From CAYURR01 sp964446745 (GTDB taxonomy: Bacteria > Bacillota > Clostridia > Lachnospirales > WQUN01): 6,518 nucleotides of DNA. Position numbers and translations under genes: made by a program. This document shows positions 1 to 6,468 of this stretch, in pieces; the first letter of the stretch is position 1, and each line of letters begins with the position of its first letter. The notes under the pieces were generated by a model that did no database searches, was not told the origin of the DNA, and saw only the letters and a list, made by a program, of their open reading frames with translations. Location: the NCBI GenBank assembly GCA_964446745.1, contig CAYURR010000169.1, forward strand, positions 1-6,518, given 5' to 3'.

Positions 1-1052
1 TGATCGAGGACAACATTAAACATATAGATTTCCTTTCTGCAAACACGGATCATCAGGCGCTCGAACGTTCAAAGGCACCCGTGCGTATTCAACTCGGGGA
101 AAAGCTCACACGTGGCCTCGGGGCCGGGGGCAAGCCTGAAATCGGCAGACGCGCTGCCGAGGAAACCCGCGATGTCATCGCGTCCGCTCTCGAAAACACG
201 GACATGCTGTTTATCACCTCGGGTATGGGCGGTGGCACAGGCACAGGTGCGGCACCTGTTATCGCGGGTATAGCTCGCGAGATGGGTATCTTGACCGTTG
301 CCGTTGTGACCAAGCCGTTTGAATTTGAAGGCGTACCGAGAATGAAGAACGCGCTCGAAGGTGTAAATGAACTTAAAAAGAATGTCGATACGCTTGTCAT
401 CATCCCGAACGAGAAGTTGGTCGAGATCATCGATGACGACACAACGCTTGAAGAGAGCTTTCAAAAAGCCGATGAGGTTTTAAGACAGGGCGTTATGGGC
501 ATATCGGATTTGATCCTAAAGGAAGGGCTTATCAACTTAGACTTCGCGGATGTAAAGACGGTTATGTTCGAAAAGGGCATCGCTCATATGGGCGTAGGTC
601 ACGCGACAGGCAAGAACAAGACTGCCGCAGCAGCCGAAATGGCCATCAGAAGCCCGCTGCTTGAGACCACTATCGATGGCGCAAAGAGCGCAATCATCAG
701 CTTTACAGGCGACACCTCGTTGGGTCTTAAGGACATCAATGCTGCAGCCAAGATCATTAGGAACTCAATCGATCCTGAGGCCGACATCATATTCGGTGCA
801 ACGATCAACGACGAACTCAAGGATGAGGTTATCGTCACGGTCATCGCGACGGGTCTTGATGATACGGAAAAGAAAAAGCCTACTCCGTTCAAGCCTGTTC
901 AGCGTCCACAGCAGCGAACCGAAGAGGTACAGGAACACGAAGAGGAAAAGAAATCGAATATCCGTGAGCTCGCGCCTATACGCAGAGAGAGTGACGGAGA
1001 TCAACCGTTTGATTTCGAGATTCCGATCTTTTTGCAGAGAAAACGTAATTAG
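1..1052 (+). CDS. ftsZ: Cell division protein FtsZ, 5'-truncated by the window edge
   Basis: FtsZ is the tubulin-like GTPase that polymerises into the cytoplasmic Z ring at the division site. The reading frame is open from base 3, giving 349 visible residues. Bases 1-2 (TG) fit the end of an ATG codon, since FtsZ normally reads NRMIE here, so about 30 N-terminal residues, including the first glycine-rich GTP-binding loop, lie upstream. Visible family marks are NTD followed by LGEKLTRGLGAG near the start, the tubulin signature GGGTGTG at 228-248, the catalytic T7 loop NLDFADVK around 533-556, and DELKDEVIVTVIATG closing the globular domain. A charged, low-complexity linker (about 865-1010) leads to the conserved C-terminal peptide FEIPIFLQRKRN, which in the family binds FtsA, SepF and other partners. 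The GTG at 81 is internal and is not the real start. rnfA follows after 57 nt. The identification is secure. Confidence 0.97.
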   Translation, partial: IEDNIKHIDFLSANTDHQALERSKAPVRIQLGEKLTRGLGAGGKPEIGRRAAEETRDVIASALENTDMLFITSGMGGGTGTGAAPVIAGIAREMGILTVAVVTKPFEFEGVPRMKNALEGVNELKKNVDTLVIIPNEKLVEIIDDDTTLEESFQKADEVLRQGVMGISDLILKEGLINLDFADVKTVMFEKGIAHMGVGHATGKNKTAAAAEMAIRSPLLETTIDGAKSAIISFTGDTSLGLKDINAAAKIIRNSIDPEADIIFGATINDELKDEVIVTVIATGLDDTEKKKPTPFKPVQRPQQRTEEVQEHEEEKKSNIRELAPIRRESDGDQPFDFEIPIFLQRKRN

Positions 1053-1109
1053 TATAGTGACATACATAGCGCGGATGCGCATTAACTACAATAGATTGAA
1101 GGGTTATCG

Positions 1110-1691
1110 TTGGTTAATACGGTCTTAATATTTATCAGCGCTGTGCTGGTCAATAACTTTGTACTAAACCGTTTCTTGGGGATATGCCCGTTTTTGGGCG
1201 TTTCCAAGCGTGTGGAAACAGCCTTTGGCATGGGAATGGCCGTTACGTTTGTCATGGTACTTGCCTCGGCTGTGACCTATTTTGTCTATAACTATGTGCT
1301 CGTACCGTTGAACCTTGAGTATCTGTACAATATCGCGTTTATATTGATAATAGCCTCGCTTGTGCAGCTCGTTGAGATGTTTGTAAAGAAATCCAGTCCG
1401 GTGCTTTATCAAGCGCTCGGTATTTATTTGCCGCTGATTACAACAAACTGCGCAGTACTGGGTGTTACAGTGCTCAACAAGGATATGCAGCTCAACTTCA
1501 TTACATCTGTTATTCATGGTCTCGGCGCGGCTGTTGGCTTTGCGCTTGCTATTGTGTTGTTTGCGAGTATCCGTACCCGCATCGAACACAATGAAATCCC
1601 AAAGGCCTTTAGAGGCTTCCCGATTGCGCTGATTACAGCCGGTTTGATGAGCATCGCATTCTTAGGTTTCTCCGGGTTGATAAAGATTTGA
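1110..1691 (+). CDS. rnfA: Rnf complex subunit RnfA (ion-translocating ferredoxin:NAD+ oxidoreductase)
   Basis: RnfA is an integral membrane subunit of the Rnf complex, which couples electron flow from reduced ferredoxin to NAD+ with Na+ or H+ export. The 193-residue product has the usual family length and about six hydrophobic membrane segments. Diagnostic motifs are VNNFVLNRFLGICPFLGVSK near the N-terminus and PLITTNCAVLGV near residue 108. Cys26 and Cys114 are the two cysteines that, in known Rnf structures, help hold an iron-sulfur cluster in the membrane between RnfA and RnfE. The start is TTG at 1110: in-frame stops at 1083 and 1092 lie just upstream and no ATG or GTG is available nearby. 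A modest Shine-Dalgarno GAAGGG (1098-1103) sits 6 nt ahead. rnfB follows after 28 nt, so the two are almost certainly co-transcribed. The rest of the operon (rnfC, D, G, E) is absent from this window; ftsZ occupies its expected place. Confidence 0.95.
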   Translation: MVNTVLIFISAVLVNNFVLNRFLGICPFLGVSKRVETAFGMGMAVTFVMVLASAVTYFVYNYVLVPLNLEYLYNIAFILIIASLVQLVEMFVKKSSPVLYQALGIYLPLITTNCAVLGVTVLNKDMQLNFITSVIHGLGAAVGFALAIVLFASIRTRIEHNEIPKAFRGFPIALITAGLMSIAFLGFSGLIKI

Positions 1692-1705
1692 CCTTGTAAT
1701 CGAAT

Positions 1706-1711
1706 AGGAGG
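1706..1711 (+). promoter_or_regulatory. Shine-Dalgarno of rnfB, fixes a TTG start
   Basis: A perfect AGGAGG lies 8 nt before the TTG at 1720. No ATG or GTG stands at a suitable distance, so this site decides the rnfB start. Confidence 0.9.
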
Positions 1712-1719
1712 TTACCTCA

Positions 1720-2514
1720 TTGCTTTTTGCAATTATATTGCCCGTATTGGTATTAGGATGCCTCGGGCTTTTTTTTGGTGTAGGTCTAACCGTAGCGTCA
1801 AAGAAATTTGCTGTAGAGACAGACCCTCGCCTACCCCAGGTACGCGACGCCCTGCCGGGTGCCAATTGCGGCGGTTGCGGCTTTGCAGGCTGTGACGCGT
1901 TTGCCGCAGCTGTACTGGACGGATCGGTCAAACCCGACGCCTGCCCCGTAGGCGGAAACAAGACTTTACACAAGATCGCCGATATTTTGGGCATTGATGT
2001 GACGGAAAAGAAACGCGAATGCGCGTTTATCCGCTGCGGCGGTTGCGATACAAAGAGCAATTTCCGCTATGACTATGTTGGAATGCGTAGCTGTGGAGCC
2101 GCAATGCAGCTGGCCGGAAACGGTTCAAAGAGCTGCAAATACGGTTGCCTCGGTGGCGGTAGCTGCGAGCAGGCATGTCACTTCGGTGCTATCTCCATGA
2201 AAGAAGGCATAGCCGTCGTAGATAACGAGAAATGCACAGGTTGCAGGAAATGTATTGACGCTTGCCCGAAGAAGCTGATTGTGATGGTACCGCATGACGC
2301 CGGTGTACGCGTGAACTGCAATTCGCACGATGTCGGCAAGGCCGTACGCGTAAACTGCTCGGTCGGCTGTATCTCATGTAAGCTATGCGAAAAGGCTTGC
2401 GGCTTCGACGCCATCCATGTCAGCGACAATCTCGCGACGATAGACTATGACAAATGCACGGAATGCGGCGCATGCGTAGAGAAATGCCCGTCGAAGTGTA
2501 TCATAAGGGTATAA
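1720..2514 (+). CDS. rnfB: Rnf complex subunit RnfB (multi-cluster ferredoxin-like electron-entry subunit)
   Basis: RnfB is the membrane-anchored iron-sulfur subunit thought to take electrons from reduced ferredoxin and pass them into the Rnf complex. Of 264 residues, 1-27 form one hydrophobic anchor. An Fe-S domain follows with C50, C53, C58 and C75 (CGGCGFAGC...CP). A cysteine-rich middle part (C101, C106, C109, C125) leads to C139/C143/C149/C153, in the YGCLGGGSC form typical of clostridial RnfB. Three classical CxxCxxCxxxC motifs come next at C172-C182, C217-C227 and C246-C256, with extra C200, C213 and C260. This multi-ferredoxin layout is the longer clostridial type rather than the short proteobacterial RsxB. 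The TTG start is supported by a perfect AGGAGG 8 nt upstream. The gene ends in TAA 8 nt before a large palindrome that may stop its transcript. It is the last gene on this strand before convergent asnA. Confidence 0.95.
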   Translation: MLFAIILPVLVLGCLGLFFGVGLTVASKKFAVETDPRLPQVRDALPGANCGGCGFAGCDAFAAAVLDGSVKPDACPVGGNKTLHKIADILGIDVTEKKRECAFIRCGGCDTKSNFRYDYVGMRSCGAAMQLAGNGSKSCKYGCLGGGSCEQACHFGAISMKEGIAVVDNEKCTGCRKCIDACPKKLIVMVPHDAGVRVNCNSHDVGKAVRVNCSVGCISCKLCEKACGFDAIHVSDNLATIDYDKCTECGACVEKCPSKCIIRV

Positions 2515-2521
2515 CAAACAT

Positions 2522-2627
2522 ATACCACAGATTAGCACGGATAAAAAAAACGGATCTACACGGATTAACCATTTATATATGGCGTTATCCATGTAAATCC
2601 GAAAAGTTCCGTGTATATCCGTGGTAT
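2522..2627. repeat. Large imperfect palindrome of GGAT/ATCC units between rnfB and asnA
   Basis: The two arms (about 2522-2572 and 2577-2627) can pair over nearly their whole length with a few mismatches and one or two unpaired bases. The ends ATACCAC and GTGGTAT match exactly, and the tip CCAT/ATGG (2569-2582) encloses six bases. Each arm is itself repetitive. On the minus strand GGA recurs every 10 bases four times (GGATATACAC, GGAACTTTTC, GGATTTACAT, GGATAACGCC). On the plus strand the related units AGATTAGCAC, GGAT plus an A run, GGATCTACAC and GGATTAACC recur at 10, 13 and 10 bases. It codes for nothing visible. It resembles dispersed intergenic repeats with an ATCCGTG core that I recall from other bacterial genomes, but this is unverified. 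It may be a REP- or MITE-like element, a terminator, or both. Confidence 0.8.
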
Positions 2628-2632
2628 TTTTT
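2522..2632 (+). terminator. Possible rnfB terminator formed by the palindrome plus T run
   Basis: Transcript from rnfB would fold the palindrome into a long hairpin followed at once by six U (2627-2632), the form of a Rho-independent terminator. The stem is AT-rich and longer than usual, so efficiency is uncertain. On the opposite strand asnA transcript would form the same hairpin, but the run of U after it is poor, so two-way termination is less certain. Confidence 0.55.
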
Positions 2633-2635
2633 AGT

Positions 2636-3646
2636 TTACAGTAGCAGTATGCCCGCTTCTTCGCAGCTCTTTATCATATCGTCAGGCCACAGCGATGCCT
2701 GTACCTCACCTATATGCGCCAGCTTCAGAAAATACATACATATCCTCGACTGACCCAAACCGCCGCCGATGGTCTGCGGCAGGTCGCCGTTTATTACATC
2801 CGTGTGATAGGCGTTTTTGAGTCGATCCAAACATCCGGCTATCTCAAGTTGGGCTTTCATTGTCTCTGCATTTACGCGTATGCCCATCGACATGACCTCA
2901 AACGCCTGGTCGAGCACCTCGTTGTAAAACAACATATCACCGTTAAGGTTCCAGTCGTCATAATCCGGAGAGCGGCCATCATGCCTCTTGCCGTCGACCA
3001 AGACTCCGCCTATCTGTGTCAAAAACACCGCGCCATATGCCTTGCATATTAAATCCTCGCGTTCCTTTGGAGTTTTGTCCGGATACATTTCCAAGAGCTC
3101 CGAAGAGGAAATGAAATGTATTTTATCCGGCAACGAAATATGTAATGCAGGGTATGATGTATTTACAAAATCCCTGAGCTGTAAAAATGCCGCGTATATC
3201 CGCTCTACGGTACTGCGCAAGGTTTGCTCATTGCGTTCGGACCCGTCTATTATCTTTTCCCAATCCCATTGATCCACGTATATCGAATGCAGGTTATCCA
3301 GTTCCTCATCCCTGCGTATCGCGTTCATATCTGTATACAGCCCTTCTCCTGCGCAGAAACCGTATCGCTTTAGTGCGAGCCGTTTCCATTTAGCGAGTGA
3401 ATGTACAATCTCTATGTACTTGCCGTTGTCACCGAGCGCGGGCACGTCAAAACCCACAGCACGTTCGTAACCGTTCAAATTATCATTTAAACCCGTTTCC
3501 GGGCACACATACATCGGTGCGGATACGCGTGTCAAGTTTAATTCATTTGCAAGCGCACGCTCAAAAAAATCCTTAATTGCCTTTATCGCAATCTCTGTCT
3601 CCCTGATATCAAATATCCGTTTGTAACCCACTGGAACCTTTAACAT
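2636..3646 (-). CDS. asnA: Aspartate-ammonia ligase AsnA (ammonia-dependent asparagine synthetase)
   Basis: AsnA makes asparagine from aspartate, ammonia and ATP in the cytoplasm, through an aspartyl-AMP intermediate. It is a class II aminoacyl-tRNA synthetase-like enzyme. Strong family motifs are VHSLAKWKR, FCAGEGLYTDMNAIRRDE, HSIYVDQWDWE, IHFISSSELL, GAVFLTQIGG, SPDYDDW, LNGDMLFYNEVL, SMGIRVNAET, and near the C-terminus LPQTIGGGLGQSR, the ATP-site motif 3 equivalent. From the ATG at 3646 the protein has 336 residues; E. coli AsnA has 330. The open frame extends to ATGs at 3661 and 3664, but GGAGG (+ strand 3652-3656) lies 5 nt before the 3646 ATG, while the upper two have no Shine-Dalgarno and would sit only about 11-14 nt from the predicted transcript start. 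The gene is monocistronic here, convergent with rnfB and divergent from the SLH gene. No T-box leader is visible, as the predicted leader is only about 30 nt. Confidence 0.95.
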   Translation of the reverse strand: MLKVPVGYKRIFDIRETEIAIKAIKDFFERALANELNLTRVSAPMYVCPETGLNDNLNGYERAVGFDVPALGDNGKYIEIVHSLAKWKRLALKRYGFCAGEGLYTDMNAIRRDEELDNLHSIYVDQWDWEKIIDGSERNEQTLRSTVERIYAAFLQLRDFVNTSYPALHISLPDKIHFISSSELLEMYPDKTPKEREDLICKAYGAVFLTQIGGVLVDGKRHDGRSPDYDDWNLNGDMLFYNEVLDQAFEVMSMGIRVNAETMKAQLEIAGCLDRLKNAYHTDVINGDLPQTIGGGLGQSRICMYFLKLAHIGEVQASLWPDDMIKSCEEAGILLL

Positions 3647-3651
3647 ACACG

Positions 3652-3656
3652 CCTCC
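3652..3656 (-). promoter_or_regulatory. Shine-Dalgarno of asnA, favours the third in-frame ATG
   Basis: GGAGG on the minus strand ends 5 nt before the ATG at 3646 and lies inside the codons that would be read if translation began at 3664. This argues for the shorter protein. Confidence 0.75.
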
Positions 3657-3681
3657 GACATCATTTTAGTATTAATACAAT

Positions 3682-3710
3682 ATCATATCATATGAAGCGT
3701 TCCGGTGCAA
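3682..3710 (-). promoter_or_regulatory. Sigma-A type promoter of asnA
   Basis: On the minus strand, -35 TTGCAC (3710-3705) and -10 TATGAT (3687-3682) are separated by exactly 17 nt. Transcription would begin near 3675, giving a leader of about 30 nt before the ATG at 3646. A 10-bp palindrome GTATTAATAC (3669-3678) overlaps the predicted start point and could be an operator or chance. Confidence 0.75.
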
Positions 3711-3734
3711 GATACGCATTCACTTATTAAGGAC

Positions 3735-3766
3735 TTGACAAATGATTCGTGTTGTGTGCTTACTAT
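3735..3766 (+). promoter_or_regulatory. Possible promoter of the SLH gene, long spacer
   Basis: A perfect -35 TTGACA (3735-3740) is followed after 20 nt by TACTAT (3761-3766); TTACTA one base earlier, after 19 nt, is the other choice and has TG upstream. Both spacers are longer than the usual 16-18 nt. Either the promoter is weak or needs an activator, or the true -10 lies elsewhere. The -10 falls in the loop of a 9-bp inverted repeat. Confidence 0.45.
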
Positions 3767-3784
3767 GTACGATATGAATCATTT
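3740..3784. repeat. Inverted repeat upstream of the SLH gene
   Basis: AAATGATTC (3740-3748) is matched perfectly by GAATCATTT (3776-3784), with 27 nt between. Read as RNA, pairing can continue inward for about ten more positions if G-U pairs are allowed, leaving a loop of about 7 nt. It lies over the predicted -10 region and 6 nt before the AAAGGAG ribosome site, so it could be an operator or an RNA hairpin. Confidence 0.6.
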
Positions 3785-3790
3785 AATTGA

Positions 3791-3797
3791 AAAGGAG
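3791..3797 (+). promoter_or_regulatory. Shine-Dalgarno of the SLH gene with an overlapping ATG-TGA start-stop
   Basis: AAAGGAG lies 8 nt before the GTG at 3806. An ATG at 3804, 6 nt from the same site, runs straight into TGA (3807-3809) and overlaps the GTG by one base, so it cannot be the gene start. Confidence 0.8.
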
Positions 3798-3805
3798 CGA
3801 GCTAT

Positions 3806-6391
3806 GTGAAGAAGTTATTATGTTACCTTTTGTCCTTTGTGCTCATGCTGACCGTTATCTCTACCGAGGCGTATGCACTTAACTTCAGCGACATGCCGGA
3901 CGACTGGTCTACCGAGGCCTTAAACAAGGCTGTAGAAAACGGTCTTTTAAAGGGCAGTGGCGGAAAGATTGCACCCGATGATACACTTACCAGATCACAA
4001 ATGGCAGCAATCATCAACCGCGCTTTAAAGGCATCCGCACGAGCTGATCTTTCGGCATACGACGATATTGCCCAAGATCAATGGTATTTCGATGATTTGT
4101 CTATTGCTGTAAAGATCGGTACATTGAAGGGTTATGGGAGCAAGATGGAACCCAATCAACCCATTACCCATGAACAAGCATATGCAGTTCTGGCTAGAGC
4201 GTTTAAATTAAGTAACGGTAAAGCATCCACTTTAAATGCTTATACTGATGCAAAAAAAGTGAGCAATTCAATTGTAAAAGATGTCGCTGCCATGGTCGAG
4301 GCTGGTTATCTCAACGGCCTATCGTCCATACAAATGAACAGGCTAAAACCTCAAGAGCCTATAACCAGAGCAGAATTTGCATTTATTATGAACAACATGG
4401 TTAGTCAATACATAACCAATAAAGCGACTTACTCCAATAAAACCTATGTAGGTTCTGTGGTTGTAAACACGCCAGGTGTGGTATTGAAAAATGTAACTAT
4501 TGATGGAAATCTGATTATTGCCGACGGTGTTGGTCGCGGCGAATTGACTCTTGATATCGTTAAAGTAAAAGGAAACACCGTGGTCCGAGGCGGAGGTGAA
4601 AATTCAATCATATTAAAAGGTGACTGCGAAATCCCGAATATGATTATTTCTACCGTCAATGGCACCGTTTCAATCAAAGCTTTGGGCGGCGCTCAAGTTG
4701 AAGCTATCTACGTAGACGATGGCTGTGACGATGTCATCATTACCGGAAAGGTGCAAAACCTAACAATTGGCGGAGGCGTTGTTGTAAAAACCTCCGGTGC
4801 CGATATCGGTAATGTAAACATCAAGGGTGGAGACTCAATCTTCAGCGTTGATGCGAAATCAAAGGTAAAAAATCTAAGTGTTGAAGCCGATCATACCATT
4901 CTCGATATTAATGGAGCAGTATCAAATATAAAGATATCAAAAGATTTGGTTGATGTAGGTCTGAATATAGGAAAGGATGCCAGTGTTCAAAACATAGACG
5001 CTGACAAGAGCAAAATACAAATCAAGGATGACAGCACACCCAAAAGCTCATCCTCTGATACTAGCCCTACACCGTCACCAACTTCTACGCCATCACCATC
5101 TTCTACACCATACCCAGGCACCGATCCATCACCTACTAGTACGCCTACCGCTCCCCCAACGGAAGAGGAAGATCCTTCTGCAGGATACACCGTCAGCTTA
5201 GAAACCTCTTATCCCGACAACATCGTAGTAACACTAAACCAAAGTACATACTTGGCAGGTGATACGGTAGAATACAATGTATCAAATATTCCCCAAGACA
5301 AGTATGTAATCACTTGGCTGGAAAATACGGCCGGATTGGGTGCTAAATCCGTTAATACTAAGCTGATTGGAAACGTATTATATTGCTTTACAGATATGCC
5401 GACTTACAATGTTGTGATTAAAGCCCAGGTTCACGAATATGGCAGCGGCGGTGGACACGTCGACAGCTTATATATACAAAATGAAATTTACTCGGATGAA
5501 CGAGCAAATGTTAATTTAAGTTATGATTATACCTATCCATTGAACAGCGGTGGCGAGGTGACAGTGTATTTGAAAAAGCTGCCCTCCGGTAAAAAGATTA
5601 AACAAATAACAATAACGGATACTTATACCAAAAGTATCTATGATAGTAATTTGTTAATCGGCACTGATACCGGTGAAGGGGCCGGACGTACATTTTTAAT
5701 TGGAGACAATTCTGTAAGAATAGGTTTTGAGTTAGAGGATGTACATATTCAAATGTCTACACCGGATGGTAAGAATGTAGTAAAGCCCGGTGACACCGTC
5801 GAAATAGGAACACTTTTCCAAAACACGGATCCATCTGTTCTTACACCATCCAGCATAGAACTCTCTGTTGAGGGCTTTGAATACGGCTATGGTTTGAGTT
5901 CATATGCTTGCTTATCAGCCGCGTCCTTGCAACCTGATACGAGAATCGTCTCCGGTGGAGCGCTTACCGTTTCATTAAACGAAACGCCCAATAAAATCAT
6001 AAGGGTCAAGGCTCAATACGACGATGGCTTCGGCAATGTTTTCGAGGACTTTTTAAAGCTGTATGTCTCTGATGTAAACATGCATAAGATCAATCTCATT
6101 GATCTCAACGATCTGTCAGTAAATATTAACTACAGATATCCTTACTCATATGATGATGACAGAAACAATAACACGTTGTACAAGGTCGGAGAGCCGGTTA
6201 CTCTGATACTTGAAAAATATGGCGACACAAGCAGCTACATTCAGGATATCTTGATTTACAAAAAAGGAGAGCCCTCTGTTCCCGTCCCCGTGACAACCTT
6301 TATACATCCTGTTTCTGTCTGCTATGCAGAAATACAGTTTAACATGCCGGACTTTGAAATAGAGATTATGCCTGTGCAAGCCTCGAACTAA
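3806..6391 (+). CDS. Secreted S-layer homology (SLH) domain surface protein with beta-solenoid-like region and C-terminal beta modules
   Basis: This is probably a cell-surface protein held non-covalently to wall polymer; its exact role is unknown. Residues 1-24 form a signal peptide (KK, hydrophobic core, likely cut after AYA). Three SLH domains follow: about 27-74 (TRSQ), 85-133 (THEQ) and 146-198 (TRAE). Only the third keeps the full TRAE motif; the second lacks its arginine. Residues about 209-407 are short, Gly/Val/Ile/Asn/Asp-rich strands (such as LKNVTIDGNLIIADG and VKGNTVVRGGGENSI), like a right-handed beta-solenoid and like a region I recall beside SLH domains in other Firmicutes. Residues about 408-460 are a Ser/Thr/Pro linker, probably extended across the wall. 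The remaining ~400 residues are beta-rich. Modules at about 461-541 and 772-858 both end in a F-x-x-MP or F-x-MP strand (CFTDMPTYNVVIKA, FNMPDFEIEIMP), recalling InlB-type B-repeats. I see no sortase signal or catalytic motif. The start is GTG. Confidence 0.88.
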   Translation: MKKLLCYLLSFVLMLTVISTEAYALNFSDMPDDWSTEALNKAVENGLLKGSGGKIAPDDTLTRSQMAAIINRALKASARADLSAYDDIAQDQWYFDDLSIAVKIGTLKGYGSKMEPNQPITHEQAYAVLARAFKLSNGKASTLNAYTDAKKVSNSIVKDVAAMVEAGYLNGLSSIQMNRLKPQEPITRAEFAFIMNNMVSQYITNKATYSNKTYVGSVVVNTPGVVLKNVTIDGNLIIADGVGRGELTLDIVKVKGNTVVRGGGENSIILKGDCEIPNMIISTVNGTVSIKALGGAQVEAIYVDDGCDDVIITGKVQNLTIGGGVVVKTSGADIGNVNIKGGDSIFSVDAKSKVKNLSVEADHTILDINGAVSNIKISKDLVDVGLNIGKDASVQNIDADKSKIQIKDDSTPKSSSSDTSPTPSPTSTPSPSSTPYPGTDPSPTSTPTAPPTEEEDPSAGYTVSLETSYPDNIVVTLNQSTYLAGDTVEYNVSNIPQDKYVITWLENTAGLGAKSVNTKLIGNVLYCFTDMPTYNVVIKAQVHEYGSGGGHVDSLYIQNEIYSDERANVNLSYDYTYPLNSGGEVTVYLKKLPSGKKIKQITITDTYTKSIYDSNLLIGTDTGEGAGRTFLIGDNSVRIGFELEDVHIQMSTPDGKNVVKPGDTVEIGTLFQNTDPSVLTPSSIELSVEGFEYGYGLSSYACLSAASLQPDTRIVSGGALTVSLNETPNKIIRVKAQYDDGFGNVFEDFLKLYVSDVNMHKINLIDLNDLSVNINYRYPYSYDDDRNNNTLYKVGEPVTLILEKYGDTSSYIQDILIYKKGEPSVPVPVTTFIHPVSVCYAEIQFNMPDFEIEIMPVQASN
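5075..5146 (+). repeat. Degenerate 18-nt tandem repeats coding the Ser/Thr/Pro linker
   Basis: Two adjacent 18-nt units (5075-5092 and 5093-5110) differ at only two bases and encode SPTSTP and SPSSTP. A third, more diverged copy at 5129-5146 encodes SPTSTP. Such units can expand or contract by slippage, changing linker length without changing frame. Confidence 0.75.
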
Positions 6392-6402
6392 AGCATGTTA
6401 TC

Positions 6403-6448
6403 GCTCGCCGCTTTCGCTCTTTCCAGCTAAACGGCGAGCTTTATTTTT
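6403..6448 (+). terminator. Intrinsic terminator of the SLH gene
   Basis: GCTCGCCG (6403-6410) and CGGCGAGC (6432-6439) form a perfect GC-rich 8-bp stem with a 21-nt loop. It is followed by TTTATTTTT (6440-6448). It starts 11 nt after the stop codon of the SLH gene. Confidence 0.88.
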
Positions 6449-6468
6449 AATCATGGATACTGATTCAC

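Noticed and set aside
81..83. GTG at 81 as the start of ftsZ
   Set aside because: The frame is open upstream to the window edge and encodes conserved FtsZ sequence (NTD and the following helix), so 81 is internal.
1069..1080. GCGC-GGAT-GCGC hairpin between ftsZ and rnfA as a terminator
   Set aside because: The stem is only 4 bp and no T run follows; it cannot be expected to stop transcription.
661..1128. Open frame on the plus strand overlapping the ftsZ 3' end and rnfA start
   Set aside because: It is rich in Arg and Ser, has no family resemblance, and overlaps two secure genes in another frame; it is a shadow frame.
2454..2753. Plus-strand open frame across the rnfB end, palindrome and asnA 3' end
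   Set aside because: It runs through the palindrome and antisense to asnA with no recognisable protein features.
3647..3664. asnA starting at the ATG at 3664 or 3661
   Set aside because: Neither has a Shine-Dalgarno, both lie very close to the predicted transcript start, and a good GGAGG inside this stretch serves the ATG at 3646.
4987..5190. Minus-strand Gly/Val-rich open frame opposite the Pro-rich linker
   Set aside because: Its composition is simply the antisense of the Ser/Thr/Pro repeats; there is no ribosome site or family match.
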